The translations under genes and the position numbers were made by a program. 64,000 nucleotides of DNA from Closterium sp. NIES-65 (lineage: Eukaryota; Streptophyta; Zygnematophyceae; Desmidiales; Closteriaceae): assembly GCA_948144175.1 (NCBI GenBank), contig CANXME010000320.1, positions 1,508,501 to 1,572,500 on the forward strand, read 5' to 3'. Shown here piece after piece: positions 10,343 to 19,241 of the stretch. The notes beneath the pieces are model-generated. The model made no database searches. It was given only the letters and a program-made list of their open reading frames with translations, and had not been told where the DNA came from. Position 1 is the stretch's first letter. Every line of letters begins with the position of its first letter.

Positions 10343-10475
10343 TGTCAAGATAGCAAGCATTAATGGATGCATTGAAAGAAATGTGGGTACAAGTACTAAC
10401 CCTAACTTCGGGTTGTACCCCATATGGGCTACCCCACTATAGCCTACACAAAACTAACACATGTATAGTTTGACA
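10343..10475 (-). repeat. 3' LTR of Copia B
   Basis: 133 bp; on the minus strand it starts TGTCAAACTATACATGTG and ends TGACA. It is preceded on that strand by the polypurine hairpin at 10476-10500, whose stem is partly mutated (TATAAGGG instead of TATGGGGG). Confidence 0.9.
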
Positions 10476-10701
10476 CACCCTTATAGGCAAAGTGGGGGAG
10501 AACAAGGGGTCACAAGACCAGTCAATAAAATTAAAGCAAGCTCTGGGTGGATCACAACGTCACCACACACTCGAGCACAAGCAAAGGGCCACAAGGCCAG
10601 TTCACATGCAGATTATATATGCAACAACAACAGTACAGTGATCAATACCTAGCAAGAGCAAGCATGCAGGTATATATATATATATCAGAGTACAAGCAAA
10701 G

Positions 10702-13561
10702 TCACGAAGTGAGCAAGTGAGACGAAACAGGCAAAAGGCCTAACATGGTACAGAAGCGCTGATGATCACTAGACGGAAGTGCCTTGGTGAATATATCAGC
10801 AGTGTTGGCCCGAGTGGCCACATGAGCAAGGCGAAGCTGCCCACGCTGCTGCAACTTTCGAGCCAGGAAGTAATGGAGAGCGATGTGCTTCGTTCTATGC
10901 TCCAGTCTGTGCTCCTGACACAAGGCAATGGCGGCCTTGTTGTCTACGTACAAAACTGGAGGAGAACGAGGCCTCTCTCCCAAGTCGGTCAGCAGGTAGG
11001 TGAGCCAGCGTAATGCCTTTGCAGCCATGGCTGTGGTGTAGATCTCAACCTCACAACTGGAGCTGATAACAGAAGACGAGCGGGTAGACCGCCAAGAAAC
11101 AGAGCCGCAGCCAAGGCTGAAAATGTAACCCTGTACGACCGCAGCATAGCCAGGTCGTCGGCCCAAGAAGCGTCGGAGTGTCCTGTGAGGACAACCAAGC
11201 TCCGCCCTCCAAGCACGAGCCCCATGCCCAATGTACTGCACAGGTAGCATAGTACCCTCTTCGCAGCATCCATGTGCACCTTTTGGTGCCTACCAGGAGC
11301 GACGTAGCGTGTCAGAAGGCCAAGAGGGTACGCAAGGTCAGGACCATTGCAGGTCATCGGTACATGTGGTAGCCCACTAGCTCTACGGGCCACTCGGCTC
11401 TACAGACTCGTCCAAAGGTGGAGCTGAGAGCGAGTGACCTATAGCCAGAGGAGTGGACTGTGGCGAGGACCAAGTGAAGCTGAAGCGCTGAAGGACCTGC
11501 TGCACCGTGTGTGACTGAGTCAGGATGATGGTGCGGCGTGCTCTGTCCCGAGTGATCTGCAAGCCAAGGAAACTGCGCAACTCACCCAGGTCTGTGCACG
11601 TGTGTCTCTTCTGCAGCTCCAACTTCACAAGGGCGAGAGCCTCAGTGTCAGCAGTGGCAAAGACCAAGTGGTCAACGTATACGAGGATGTGGAACGGCGG
11701 CAGTGAAGTGTCGGTGTGTAGAAACAGCGACGGGTCAGCAGTCGAAGGGGCAAACCCAAGAGCCGCAAGTGTCGTCTTCAATGTGTCGTGCCACTCACGA
11801 GGCGCCTGATGTGCTAGACACTAAGGACGGAGTCTAGAAGCTTAGGAGCCGAAATTATCACAAAATCGTTGGCTTAGAATTCTGGACAGAAAGGTCGCGC
11901 TCACAAGAAACGCCGTCGACTAAACGTTCACAGTTTAAACTTCACCAAACTCAAATATGTTGTAGCTCTACTCCGTGGCTACAATTCCCAAGTTGAACCG
12001 TATGGAAAGGTGAAGTATTTCTTTAGTTATCAATTTCGGCGCACTAGGGGGTATGCTGCCATAGAATCTTAACTCAATCACAAGAGTTCTCACAATTACA
12101 CAATTACTACGCAAGAGAGTTAGAGTAGCACTAAACCAGGTGGGAGGGAATAAGGAGGACGAGAGGGAAGGTCCCAAGAGATTCCCCAACCAAAGAAACC
12201 CCATGCCACACAATTTCCTTCCCAATAGGCAACCCAACTTTGACCTTTGTCACTATCCCAATCCCCACAATCCACCTCAACCCAACTCGGCCACACTTGC
12301 CAACCTGGTTTGGTTTCTCCCAACCATTTAGCAGCAACTACAGTGATAGTGACGAATTTCCCAACCCCCAAAAATCTGTACCCCATATTGAGTCAACCCC
12401 ACAACTCTCCATGGTCACCACAAACAAATATCAAAAGCATACGAACTTCAAATGTTCGTAACTTTCTTGTTCATGCTCCGATTGAAGCGATACTTGGCTC
12501 GACTGAAAGCTCTTGAGCAGAGGAGTCACTTCAGATATCTGCTCAAGCCAAATAACATTCACACACACTCAGAAAATCCAAACCACAGAAAACACAGATT
12601 CTTGCACACGATCACACCACGCATGCAACGCACGAACATGTGATGGGAGGCAGACAGACGTGAATGCGAATGATTGCATCACACAACATGATGGAGATCG
12701 TAGACTGGCCGACAGAGGCTCCACTAGGTACCAGGACAGAACGACCCAGTGAAGCCAGGTGGGCGGCGCAGCCAGATCTCCTCGTGCAGACTGCCCTGTA
12801 AGAACGCTGTGCTAAAGTCCAGAGAGTGAAGCTCGTAGTCACGCTGAGCAGCAACGTGCAGCAGCACGCAAAGAGTGGTCATCTTCGGGGTGGGGGAGAA
12901 GGTCTGGAAGAAGTCAACTCCCTGTCGCTGTCTGAAGCCTCGTGCAACGTAACGAGCCTTGAAGACGGGCAAAGAACCCGGCGGCCGCTTCACCCTAAAA
13001 ATACACATGCCATCGACGATGTTCGCCCCAGGAGGGGGAACCTCATCGACGTAAGTGCCTGTGGGCTTCCAGGATGCCATCTCTGCGTAAATGGCTGTCT
13101 GCCACTGAGAGGAGTGGGGACCCGCGATCGCCTCAGCGTAAGAACGCGGAGTCGGGATGTCTGGTGCATCCGGGTCTCCCTCAGGGGCAAGCAGCATGGC
13201 CACGAGATGAGGCGCAGCGGCTGCAAGACACTAAAAGTCCTCATGCCTGTCCTCAAGGACGTCCGTGCCAAGAGCACACTCACCCCTGACGGACGAAGGA
13301 CGGACAGACTCAGACTCGGCAACAAGACTAGCAGCGTAGTCTAGACGACAGGCAGCAACAAAGTTAACGAGCTTAGAGACTAAGGCAGACGCAGCAGCAG
13401 ACTCAAACGACGGGTCAGTGACAACAATGGCAAGCAGACGCGTGACATTAGGGTGAGGAGCACGAACCAGGTCAGACTCAGGGTCCTGAATGTCAGGCAG
13501 AGAAGACGCGGGAGGAGACGGTAGGGGAGCACGTTTTGGAACAGAGGAAGGACGAAGTGCC
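10702..13561 (-). pseudogene. Copia B reverse transcriptase and RNase H, split by a solo LTR
   Basis: The RT begins in the segment 13561-12689, with VPPPGANIVDGMCIFRVKR, ARYVARGFRQRQGVDFFQ and LDFSTAFLQGSLHEEIWL (catalytic Asp). It resumes after the solo LTR at 11806 with ILVYVDHLVFATADT, where the YVDD box has become YVDH. RNase H follows (LTGHSDASWADD about 11180, CEVEIYTTAMAAK about 11055, VLYVDNKAAIALC about 10955, ATRANTADIFTKAL about 10790) and ends with TGA at 10702. A TAG at 12724-12726 replaces the Gln of GTQWSLRRP, and there are frameshifts near 11380 and 11250. Confidence 0.88.
11812..12688. mobile_element. 877-bp solo LTR (probably Gypsy-like)
   Basis: It is bounded by TG (TGCTAGACAC) and CA (CACAACA), with perfect 5-bp duplications TGATG at 11807-11811 and 12689-12693. 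The GC content is clearly lower than in the host. It carries a CGTAACTTTCTTGTTCATGC / CTCCGATTGAAGCGAT stretch of the kind seen in plant Gypsy LTRs (on the + strand). No gene. Family assignment is from memory of such LTRs and is tentative; the boundaries are firm. Confidence 0.8.
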
Positions 13562-13697
13562 TGTTAGAATAGGGTGATAGGGATGATTCAACTATCGAGA
13601 AGGTTTGGTACAAGAGTGAAACCTAAGGGGTTGTACCCCACAGTGAGTACCCCACTAAAGCCTACCTAAACTATAATATATAAACATATGTTTGACA
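13562..13697 (-). repeat. 3' LTR of Copia C
   Basis: 136 bp, TGTCAAACATATGTTTAT to CTAACA on the minus strand. The terminal CA is kept. Confidence 0.88.
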
Positions 13698-13925
13698 CAC
13701 CCCCATAGGCAAAGTGGGGGAGAGCAAGGGGTCAGAAGACCAGTCAAGAAAGGCAAAGCAAGCTAAGGGTGGATCACAACGTCACCACACTCACTGAGCA
13801 CAAGGAAAGGGCCACAAGGCCAGTTCACATGCAGAGGCATATATGTAACACAAACATCACAGTGATCTCTACCTAGCAAAGCAAGCATGCAGGTATGTAT
13901 ATATAGATCACAGTACAAGCAAGGC

Positions 13926-15266
13926 CTACAGCAAGTGAGGAAAAGTGGACACAAGCCCTAGCATAGTGCAGACACGCTGATGATTACCAGCCTGAAGTGC
14001 CTTGGTGAATATATCAGCAGTGTTGGCCCGAGTGGCCACGTAACGCAGGCGAAGCTGACCACGCTGCTGCAACTCACGAGCCAGAAAGTAACGTAGAGCG
14101 ATGTGCTTCGTTCTGTGCTCCAGTCTGTGCTCCTCACACAAGGCAATGGCAGCCTTGTTGTCGACGTACAGCACTGGAGGAGAACGAGGCCGCTCTTCCA
14201 AGTCAGTCAGCAGGTAGGTGAGCCAGTGTAACTCCTGTGCAGCCATGGCTGTGGCGTAGATCTCAGCCTCACAACTGGAGCTGAGAACAGAAGACGAGCG
14301 TGTGGAACGCCACGAAACTGAACCAGAGCCAAGGCTGAAGGTGTAACCCTGTGACGACCGCTGAGTACCCTGGTCGTCAACCCAAGAAGCGTCTGAGTGC
14401 CCTGTGAGAACAACTGAGCTCCTCCCTCTAAGCACGAGCCCAACGCCTGATATACTACACAAGTAGCGTAGTACCCTCTTAGCAGCATCCATGTGCACCT
14501 TTCGGTGCCGACCAGGAGCCACGTAGCGAGCCACAAGGCCAAGAGGGTACGCAAGGTCAGGACGAGTGTAGGTCATCAGGTACATGAGGCAGCCAACTAG
14601 CTTTGGGTAAGGACCACTCGGCTCTACGGACTTGTCCGAAGGTGGAGCTGAGAGCGAGTGACCTATAGCCAGAGGAGTGGCATGTGTCGAGGACCAGGTG
14701 AAGCCGAAGCGCTTAAGGACCTGCTGCACCATGTGTGGGTGAGTCAGTGTGATGGTGCGGCGTGCTCTATCCCGGGTGATCCGCAAGCCAAGATAGCTTG
14801 TCAGCTCACCTAGGTCTGTGCACGTGTGTCCCTTCAGTTGCTCCGACTTCACGTGGGCGAGAGCCTTAGTGTCAGCAGTGGCAAAGACCAAGTCGTCGAC
14901 GTACACGAGGATGTAGAACGGCGACAATGAATTGTCGGTGCGTAGAAACAGCGACGGGTTAGCAGTCGACAGAGCAAACCCAAGAGCCGAAAGTGTCGTC
15001 CTCAGTGTGTCGTGCCACTCACGTGGCGCCAAGCGGAGAACCTGGCGCCGCTTCACCCTGAAAATCCACATGCCACTGACGATGTTTGCCCCAGGTGGGG
15101 GAACCTCGTCCACGTAGGTGCCTGTGGACTTCCAGGATGCCATCTCTGCGTCCATGGCTGTTTGCCACTGAGAGGAGCGGGGACCCGCGATCGCCTCAGC
15201 GTAAAAGCGCGGGGTTGGGATGTTTGGAGCATCCGGGTCTCCCTCAGGGGCAAGCAGCATGGACAC
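13926..15266 (-). CDS. Copia C residual polyprotein: RT lacking its core, plus RNase H
   Basis: 446 residues without a stop, from MSMLLAPEGDPDAP to a TAG at 13926; the frame is also open further upstream toward 15600. It reads GANIVSGMWIFRVKRRQ and then jumps to LAPREWHDTLRTTLSALGF. About 100 residues present in D and F are absent, including the LDFSTAFLQG catalytic Asp, and the deletion is in frame. FYILVYVDDLVFATAD and a complete RNase H remain (LTGHSDASWVDD, CEAEIYATAMAAQE, VLYVDNKAAIALC, TADIFTKAL). It cannot polymerise DNA by itself. Whether it is expressed is unknown; the open frame suggests either youth or selection. Confidence 0.75.
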   Translation of the reverse strand: MSMLLAPEGDPDAPNIPTPRFYAEAIAGPRSSQWQTAMDAEMASWKSTGTYVDEVPPPGANIVSGMWIFRVKRRQVLRLAPREWHDTLRTTLSALGFALSTANPSLFLRTDNSLSPFYILVYVDDLVFATADTKALAHVKSEQLKGHTCTDLGELTSYLGLRITRDRARRTITLTHPHMVQQVLKRFGFTWSSTHATPLAIGHSLSAPPSDKSVEPSGPYPKLVGCLMYLMTYTRPDLAYPLGLVARYVAPGRHRKVHMDAAKRVLRYLCSISGVGLVLRGRSSVVLTGHSDASWVDDQGTQRSSQGYTFSLGSGSVSWRSTRSSSVLSSSCEAEIYATAMAAQELHWLTYLLTDLEERPRSPPVLYVDNKAAIALCEEHRLEHRTKHIALRYFLARELQQRGQLRLRYVATRANTADIFTKALQAGNHQRVCTMLGLVSTFPHLL

Positions 15267-15609
15267 GAGATGAGGCGCAGCGGCTGCAAGACACTCAAGG
15301 TCCTCCTGCCTGTCCTCAAGGACGTCCGTGCTAAGAGCACACTCACCCCCAACGAACGGAGGACAGACAGACTCAGACTCAGCAATAAGACTAGTGGCGT
15401 AGTCTAGACGACAAGCAGCAGCAAAGTCAACAAGCTCAGCAATTAAGGCAGACGTAGTAGCAGACTCAAGCGATGGGTCACTGACAACAGTGGCTAGCAG
15501 ACGCGTAACAGTAGGGTGCTCAGCACGAAACCGGTCAGACTCGGGGTCCGCAACGACAGGCAGAGAAGATGCAGGAGGGGACGGCAGAGAAACACGCTGT
15601 GGAGGAGAG

Positions 15610-15647
15610 CCTAAACCCTAAACCCTAAACCCTAAACCCGAAACCCT
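15610..15647. repeat. Interstitial telomeric repeat (CCCTAAA)n
   Basis: About five and a half units of CCCTAAA, the last two imperfect (CCCGAAA, CCCTACC). It lies between the RT-side spacer of C and an Ala/Pro-coding spacer, exactly where integrase, protease and gag should be. The plant-type heptamer supports a green-plant-lineage host. Confidence 0.9.
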
Positions 15648-15654
15648 ACCTCCG

Positions 15655-16525
15655 GCGGCAGAGCCCCGAGCTCAAGAAGCGCGACCCTGACAGCGACCGT
15701 ACCAGTCGTGCAGCTGCTGCGAGGTGAGAGGCACACGCAGACGAAGGCGGCTACTCCAAGGAAGCCGCGCAACAGCAGACTCAGAACCCTCAGCGCCAGC
15801 ACCCTCAACAGCTCCAGAACCTCCAGCGCCAGCACCCTTAGCAGCTCCAGAACCTCCAGCTCCAGCGCCACCAGCGCCAGTACCTCCAGCAGCTCCAGAA
15901 CCTCCAGCGCCAGCACCCTCAGCAGCTCTAGAACCTCCGGCTCCAGCGCCCTCAGCAGCTCCAGAACCTCCGGCAGAAACAACTCCAGTGGCAGAGTCAC
16001 CAGCTCCAGCGCCTCCCGTAGCAGGGCCCCTAGCTCCAGCAGCGCCACCCTGACGGCCAGCGTACCACTCAGGCAGCTGCTGTGGGGAGAGAGGGAGTCG
16101 ACGACGAGAGTGCAGCGGCGAGGCACCAGCAGAGCGACTACGGAGACGGCCGCTCTCGGGAGACTCAGTGCCCCCAGGCTCAGCACCCCCAGACTACTCA
16201 CACCCAGGACCAGCACCTACAGTCTCCGCACCCCCAGGCTCCGCACCTCCAGGCTCAGCACCCCCACGCTCAGCACCCCCAGGCTCTGCACCCCCAGGCT
16301 CAGCACCCCCAGCAGCAGCTGTCAGAATCCCAACCAGTAGACCATTGGGATAAAAGGGCTTGTTAAGTAGCAGGTCAGTACGCCTATAACCCCCCAGGCC
16401 AACATGTCTGTAACCCTTCCTAGGATCAATCGGGGATCACCAGTGGACCTCTGACACCCCCCCGCACTGGGATGCCCGAAGTGCACACACTGGGATTCGA
16501 ACCCGAGACCTTCGCTCTGATACCA
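15655..16525 (-). other. Copia C spacer and leader
   Basis: 15655-16320 carries short repeats (GCTCCAGAACCTCC and CAGCACCCCCAGGCT types), coding Ala/Gly/Glu/Pro in the Copia frame, as in the integrase-RT spacer of D. 16321-16525 has no recognised content except a GGGTTCGAATCCC tRNA T-arm-like word beside the PBS. Confidence 0.6.
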
Positions 16526-16676
16526 TGTCAGAATCCCTGATGGGTGATAGGGATGATAGGGATGATTCAACTATCGAGAAGGTTTGGTACAAGAGTGAAA
16601 CCTAAGGGGTTGTACCTCACCGTGAGTACCCCACTAAAGCCTACCTAAACTATAATATATACACATATGTTTGACA
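16526..16676 (-). repeat. 5' LTR of Copia C
   Basis: 151 bp; same sequence as 13562-13697 apart from a tandem GATAGGGATGAT gain and a few substitutions. Confidence 0.88.
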
Positions 16677-17159
16677 GTGCCATAACGTGTGTGCCAGGGA
16701 CAGGAGGCGGACGCTCACGAGGAACATGACGACCAGTGCGACGCGCGCGAACAGGCAAGGCAGGACGAGACGCAGGCTCACGAAGCTCTGTAAGCAAATC
16801 TGTCGGCTCAGTGTAAGGAGAAGGAGCAGGCAGTGGTGCGCCGGGCTGTAACGGGAGGCCAGTAGAAGACGGGAGGCTAAGAACCTGGCAAAGCACAGAA
16901 TCAGGCGGCGGCAGAGACGACGATAACGGCGAAGCGAAAAACAGTCGCAACAGTGCAGTGCCACCAGTAACAGTAGCTCCAGCGCCTCCAGCAGCTCCAG
17001 ATACTTCAGCTCCAGTGCCTCCAGCAGCAACACCTCTAACTCCAGTGACTCCAGCAGCAGCACCTCCAGCTCCAGTGCCCCCAGCAGCTCCAGAACCTCC
17101 AGCTCCAGCGACTCCAACAGCAGCACCTCCAGCTCCAGCGCCTCCAGCAGCTCCAGAAC

Positions 17160-17285
17160 TGTCATAATATTATGCTCTAGCCTGTAGTGGGGTGCTCTAT
17201 AGCGAGTACAACCCTTCTAGGGTTTTGCTATTTGTATCCTCATTCCTGCTAGTTCAACCTCTCTTTCTTTCTTCTAATTTTGACA
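17160..17285 (+). repeat. 5' LTR of the TRIM
   Basis: 126 bp, TGTCATAATATTATGCTC to AATTTTGACA, with the family core CTGTAGTGGGGTGCTC. Confidence 0.9.
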
Positions 17286-18468
17286 TGCTATCAGAGCAGG
17301 TCGATCCCCTTGGATCGATCCTGTGGGTGGGCTTACCACCTCCTTGCTTCCGCTGCACCTACTATTACTACACTCTGTGCCACACGCCCTGTGGCGTGTG
17401 GCAGTTATTCTTCCCGCCGTGCGCCCCGAGGCGCGCGGCGGTTTTCTTCCCGCCGTGCGCCCCGAGGCACGCGGCGGTTTTCTGCCCGCCGTGCGCCCCG
17501 AGGCGCGCGGCGGTTCTCTGCCCGCTGTGCGCCCCGAGGTGCGCGGCGGGCTTCGGCCCCGTCGGCCGGCGCGTCGCCCTCGGGAGGCGCCGCGACGGGC
17601 GACGGGGACCCGGTCGTCACCCCCCCGTCGCCCGTCGTGGCAGCGCGCGGCCCGTACGGGCTGCGCCAGGCCCGCGGGTCATCCGTACGGGCTGCGCCAG
17701 GCCCGCGCGCGGCCCGTACGGGCGGCGCCAGGCCCGCGCGCGACTCGGGCCGCCTGCGCGCGGCTCGGGCGACCCTACCAGGCTTGTGGTGGGCCCCTTC
17801 CTCGACACCGCCTCCCCCCCCCCCTTTTCCCGTCGCTTGTCGAGGCGACCTGAGGGGGCCGCCCTGGGGGTGGCGGGTGTGTGGTCTCCCCTACTCCTCC
17901 TCCTCCTCTGTCTCCCACTGCTGCAGCTACCGCTGAGGGGGGTGGGTGTGTGGGATTCGACGGAGTGGTGCTAGGGGGTGGGGTGGGAGTGCAGCTAGGG
18001 GTGTAGCAGCGGGTGTGTGTTAGGGGGGTGGGACAGTTTGGGGAAGTTGCACGGAGGTTGCCGTCGAGTCGCCAGCAGCACCTGTATTCCGGGGACTTCG
18101 CCCGGTAGCCCAGTCGTAGCCAGCTGTGCCAGCCGCCCGTGGGTCCGTTGCTCGTCTGCCGCTACTTTAGCCGCGGGGCCTGTTACTCCTGTATTCCGGG
18201 GACTTCGCCCGGTAGCCGCTGTGCGAGTCTGCCTCCTGTTGCCCGTGTGTCTGCAGCTTCAGCCGTCGCCTCCTATCTCCTCTCCCCTCACTCTCTCCTC
18301 CTCCTCACTTGCCCGTTGTGACTACCACTAGCTTTGCTCATAATTGTGAACTCTAAACTATTGCTTCTTGAACTTGTGCTCAGAATGTGTGCTGACATTG
18401 TGATCCACCCTGAGCTTGTACTGCTTTGCCTGCTCTGCTGATTACACCCCACTTTGGCTATGGGGGTG

Positions 18469-18593
18469 TGTCAGAATATTATGCTCTAGCCTGTAGTGGG
18501 GTGCTCTATAGCGAGTACAACCCTTCTAGGGTTTTGCTATTTGTATCCTCATTCCTGCTAGTTCAACTCCTCTTCCTTCTTCTAATTTTGACA
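18469..18593 (+). repeat. 3' LTR of the TRIM
   Basis: 125 bp; differs from the 5' LTR at one base near the start and in the CT-rich tail. Confidence 0.9.
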
Positions 18594-19241
18594 AGAACCT
18601 CCAGCTCCAGTGCCTCCAGCAACAGCACCTCCAGCTCCAGGGACTTCAGCAGCAGTACCTCCAGCTCCAGCGCCTCCAGCAGCTCCAGAACCTCCAGCTC
18701 CAGCGCCACCAATAGCAGCACCCCCAGAACCGGCACCTCGAGCCTCAAGGTCCCCAACTGCAGGGTCGACAGGACCAGCGCCAGGGCCTCCAGCAGCAGC
18801 ACCCGCAGAACTGGCACCTCCAGCTCCAGGGTCTCCAACGCCAGGGTCGACAGCACCAGCTCCAGGGCCTTCAGCCCCAGTACCTCCAGTAGCAGCAACC
18901 CCTGAACCGACACCTCCAGCTTCAGGAGCAGTACCAGTCCCGGCAGCTCCAGTACCTCCAGTACGAGCACCTTTAGGACCAGAGACACCAGCACTCCCAA
19001 CACCTCCACGATGAGCAGCTCCAGCAGCATGACTCCTCAGGTGGGTACGTAACGCAAGCCACTCTCGTGCCTACTGTGGTGAGACAGGTCCACGTCGTAA
19101 AAAGAGACCCAGAGGAACGCGCAGACTCAGCACCCCCAGGCTCCGCACCCTCTGGCACCTCACGGACGGGCTCAGCACCCAGACTCCGCAGCCGCAGGCT
19201 TTGCATCCCCAACAGCACCTCCCGCAGCAGCACCTGAGTCG

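Larger units (their letters stand above)
13562..16676 (-). mobile_element. Internally deleted Copia C nested in B
   Basis: LTRs at 13562-13697 and 16526-16676 are flanked by GTGCC on both sides (13557-13561, 16677-16681). The polypurine hairpin follows at 13698-13720, and the PBS TGGTATCAGAGC is just below 16526. Inside are RNase H, part of the RT, an Ala/Pro-coding spacer and an unassigned leader (16331-16520). Gag, protease and integrase are missing. The upper LTR has about 15 extra bp from a GATAGGGAT duplication; otherwise the LTRs differ at about four sites. Confidence 0.9.
17160..18593 (+). mobile_element. TRIM-like non-autonomous LTR element, 1434 bp
   Basis: Near-identical LTRs at 17160-17285 and 18469-18593, with perfect duplications AGAAC at 17155-17159 and 18594-18598. 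The PBS TGCTATCAGAGCAGG is at 17286. A polypurine hairpin CCCCA-(9 nt)-TGGGG lies just before the 3' LTR. The 1.18-kb interior has no pol or gag. It has four GTGCGCCCCGAGGCGCG repeats (17419-17555), CCCGTACGGGCTGCGCC repeats (17650-17740) and two copies of a TATTCCGGGGACTTCGCCC unit (about 18084 and 18194). Open frames here are composition artefacts. The cis-signals tie it to the Copia family of the window. Confidence 0.88.
16677..19241 (-). pseudogene. Copia B spacer between integrase and RT, split by the TRIM
   Basis: Segments 16677-17159 and 18594-19241. The first continues the B frame from 13561 (RPPPVPGTHVM type). Both carry GCTCCAGCGCCTCCAGCA repeats that code an Ala/Gly/Glu-rich linker, equivalent to the 24.4-25.1 kb linker of D. 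No catalytic motif is expected here. Frame integrity is poor. Confidence 0.7.

Noticed and set aside
12120-12516. Small frames inside the solo LTR
   Set aside because: They lie inside a bounded LTR and resemble no protein.
15632-16366. Leu-rich or Ser-rich proteins opposite the Ala/Gly/Glu linkers of the Copia elements
   Set aside because: Shadow frames of the repetitive integrase-RT linker; similar shadows occur in D, E and F.
16490-16526. tRNA gene suggested by GGGTTCGAATCCC on the minus strand
   Set aside because: No acceptor stem, D-arm or anticodon arm around it; it adjoins a retroelement PBS, where such T-arm-like words are common.
17192-17974. 260-codon plus-strand frame in the TRIM
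   Set aside because: It starts in the LTR, runs through GC repeats, and overlaps two other open frames of similar length.
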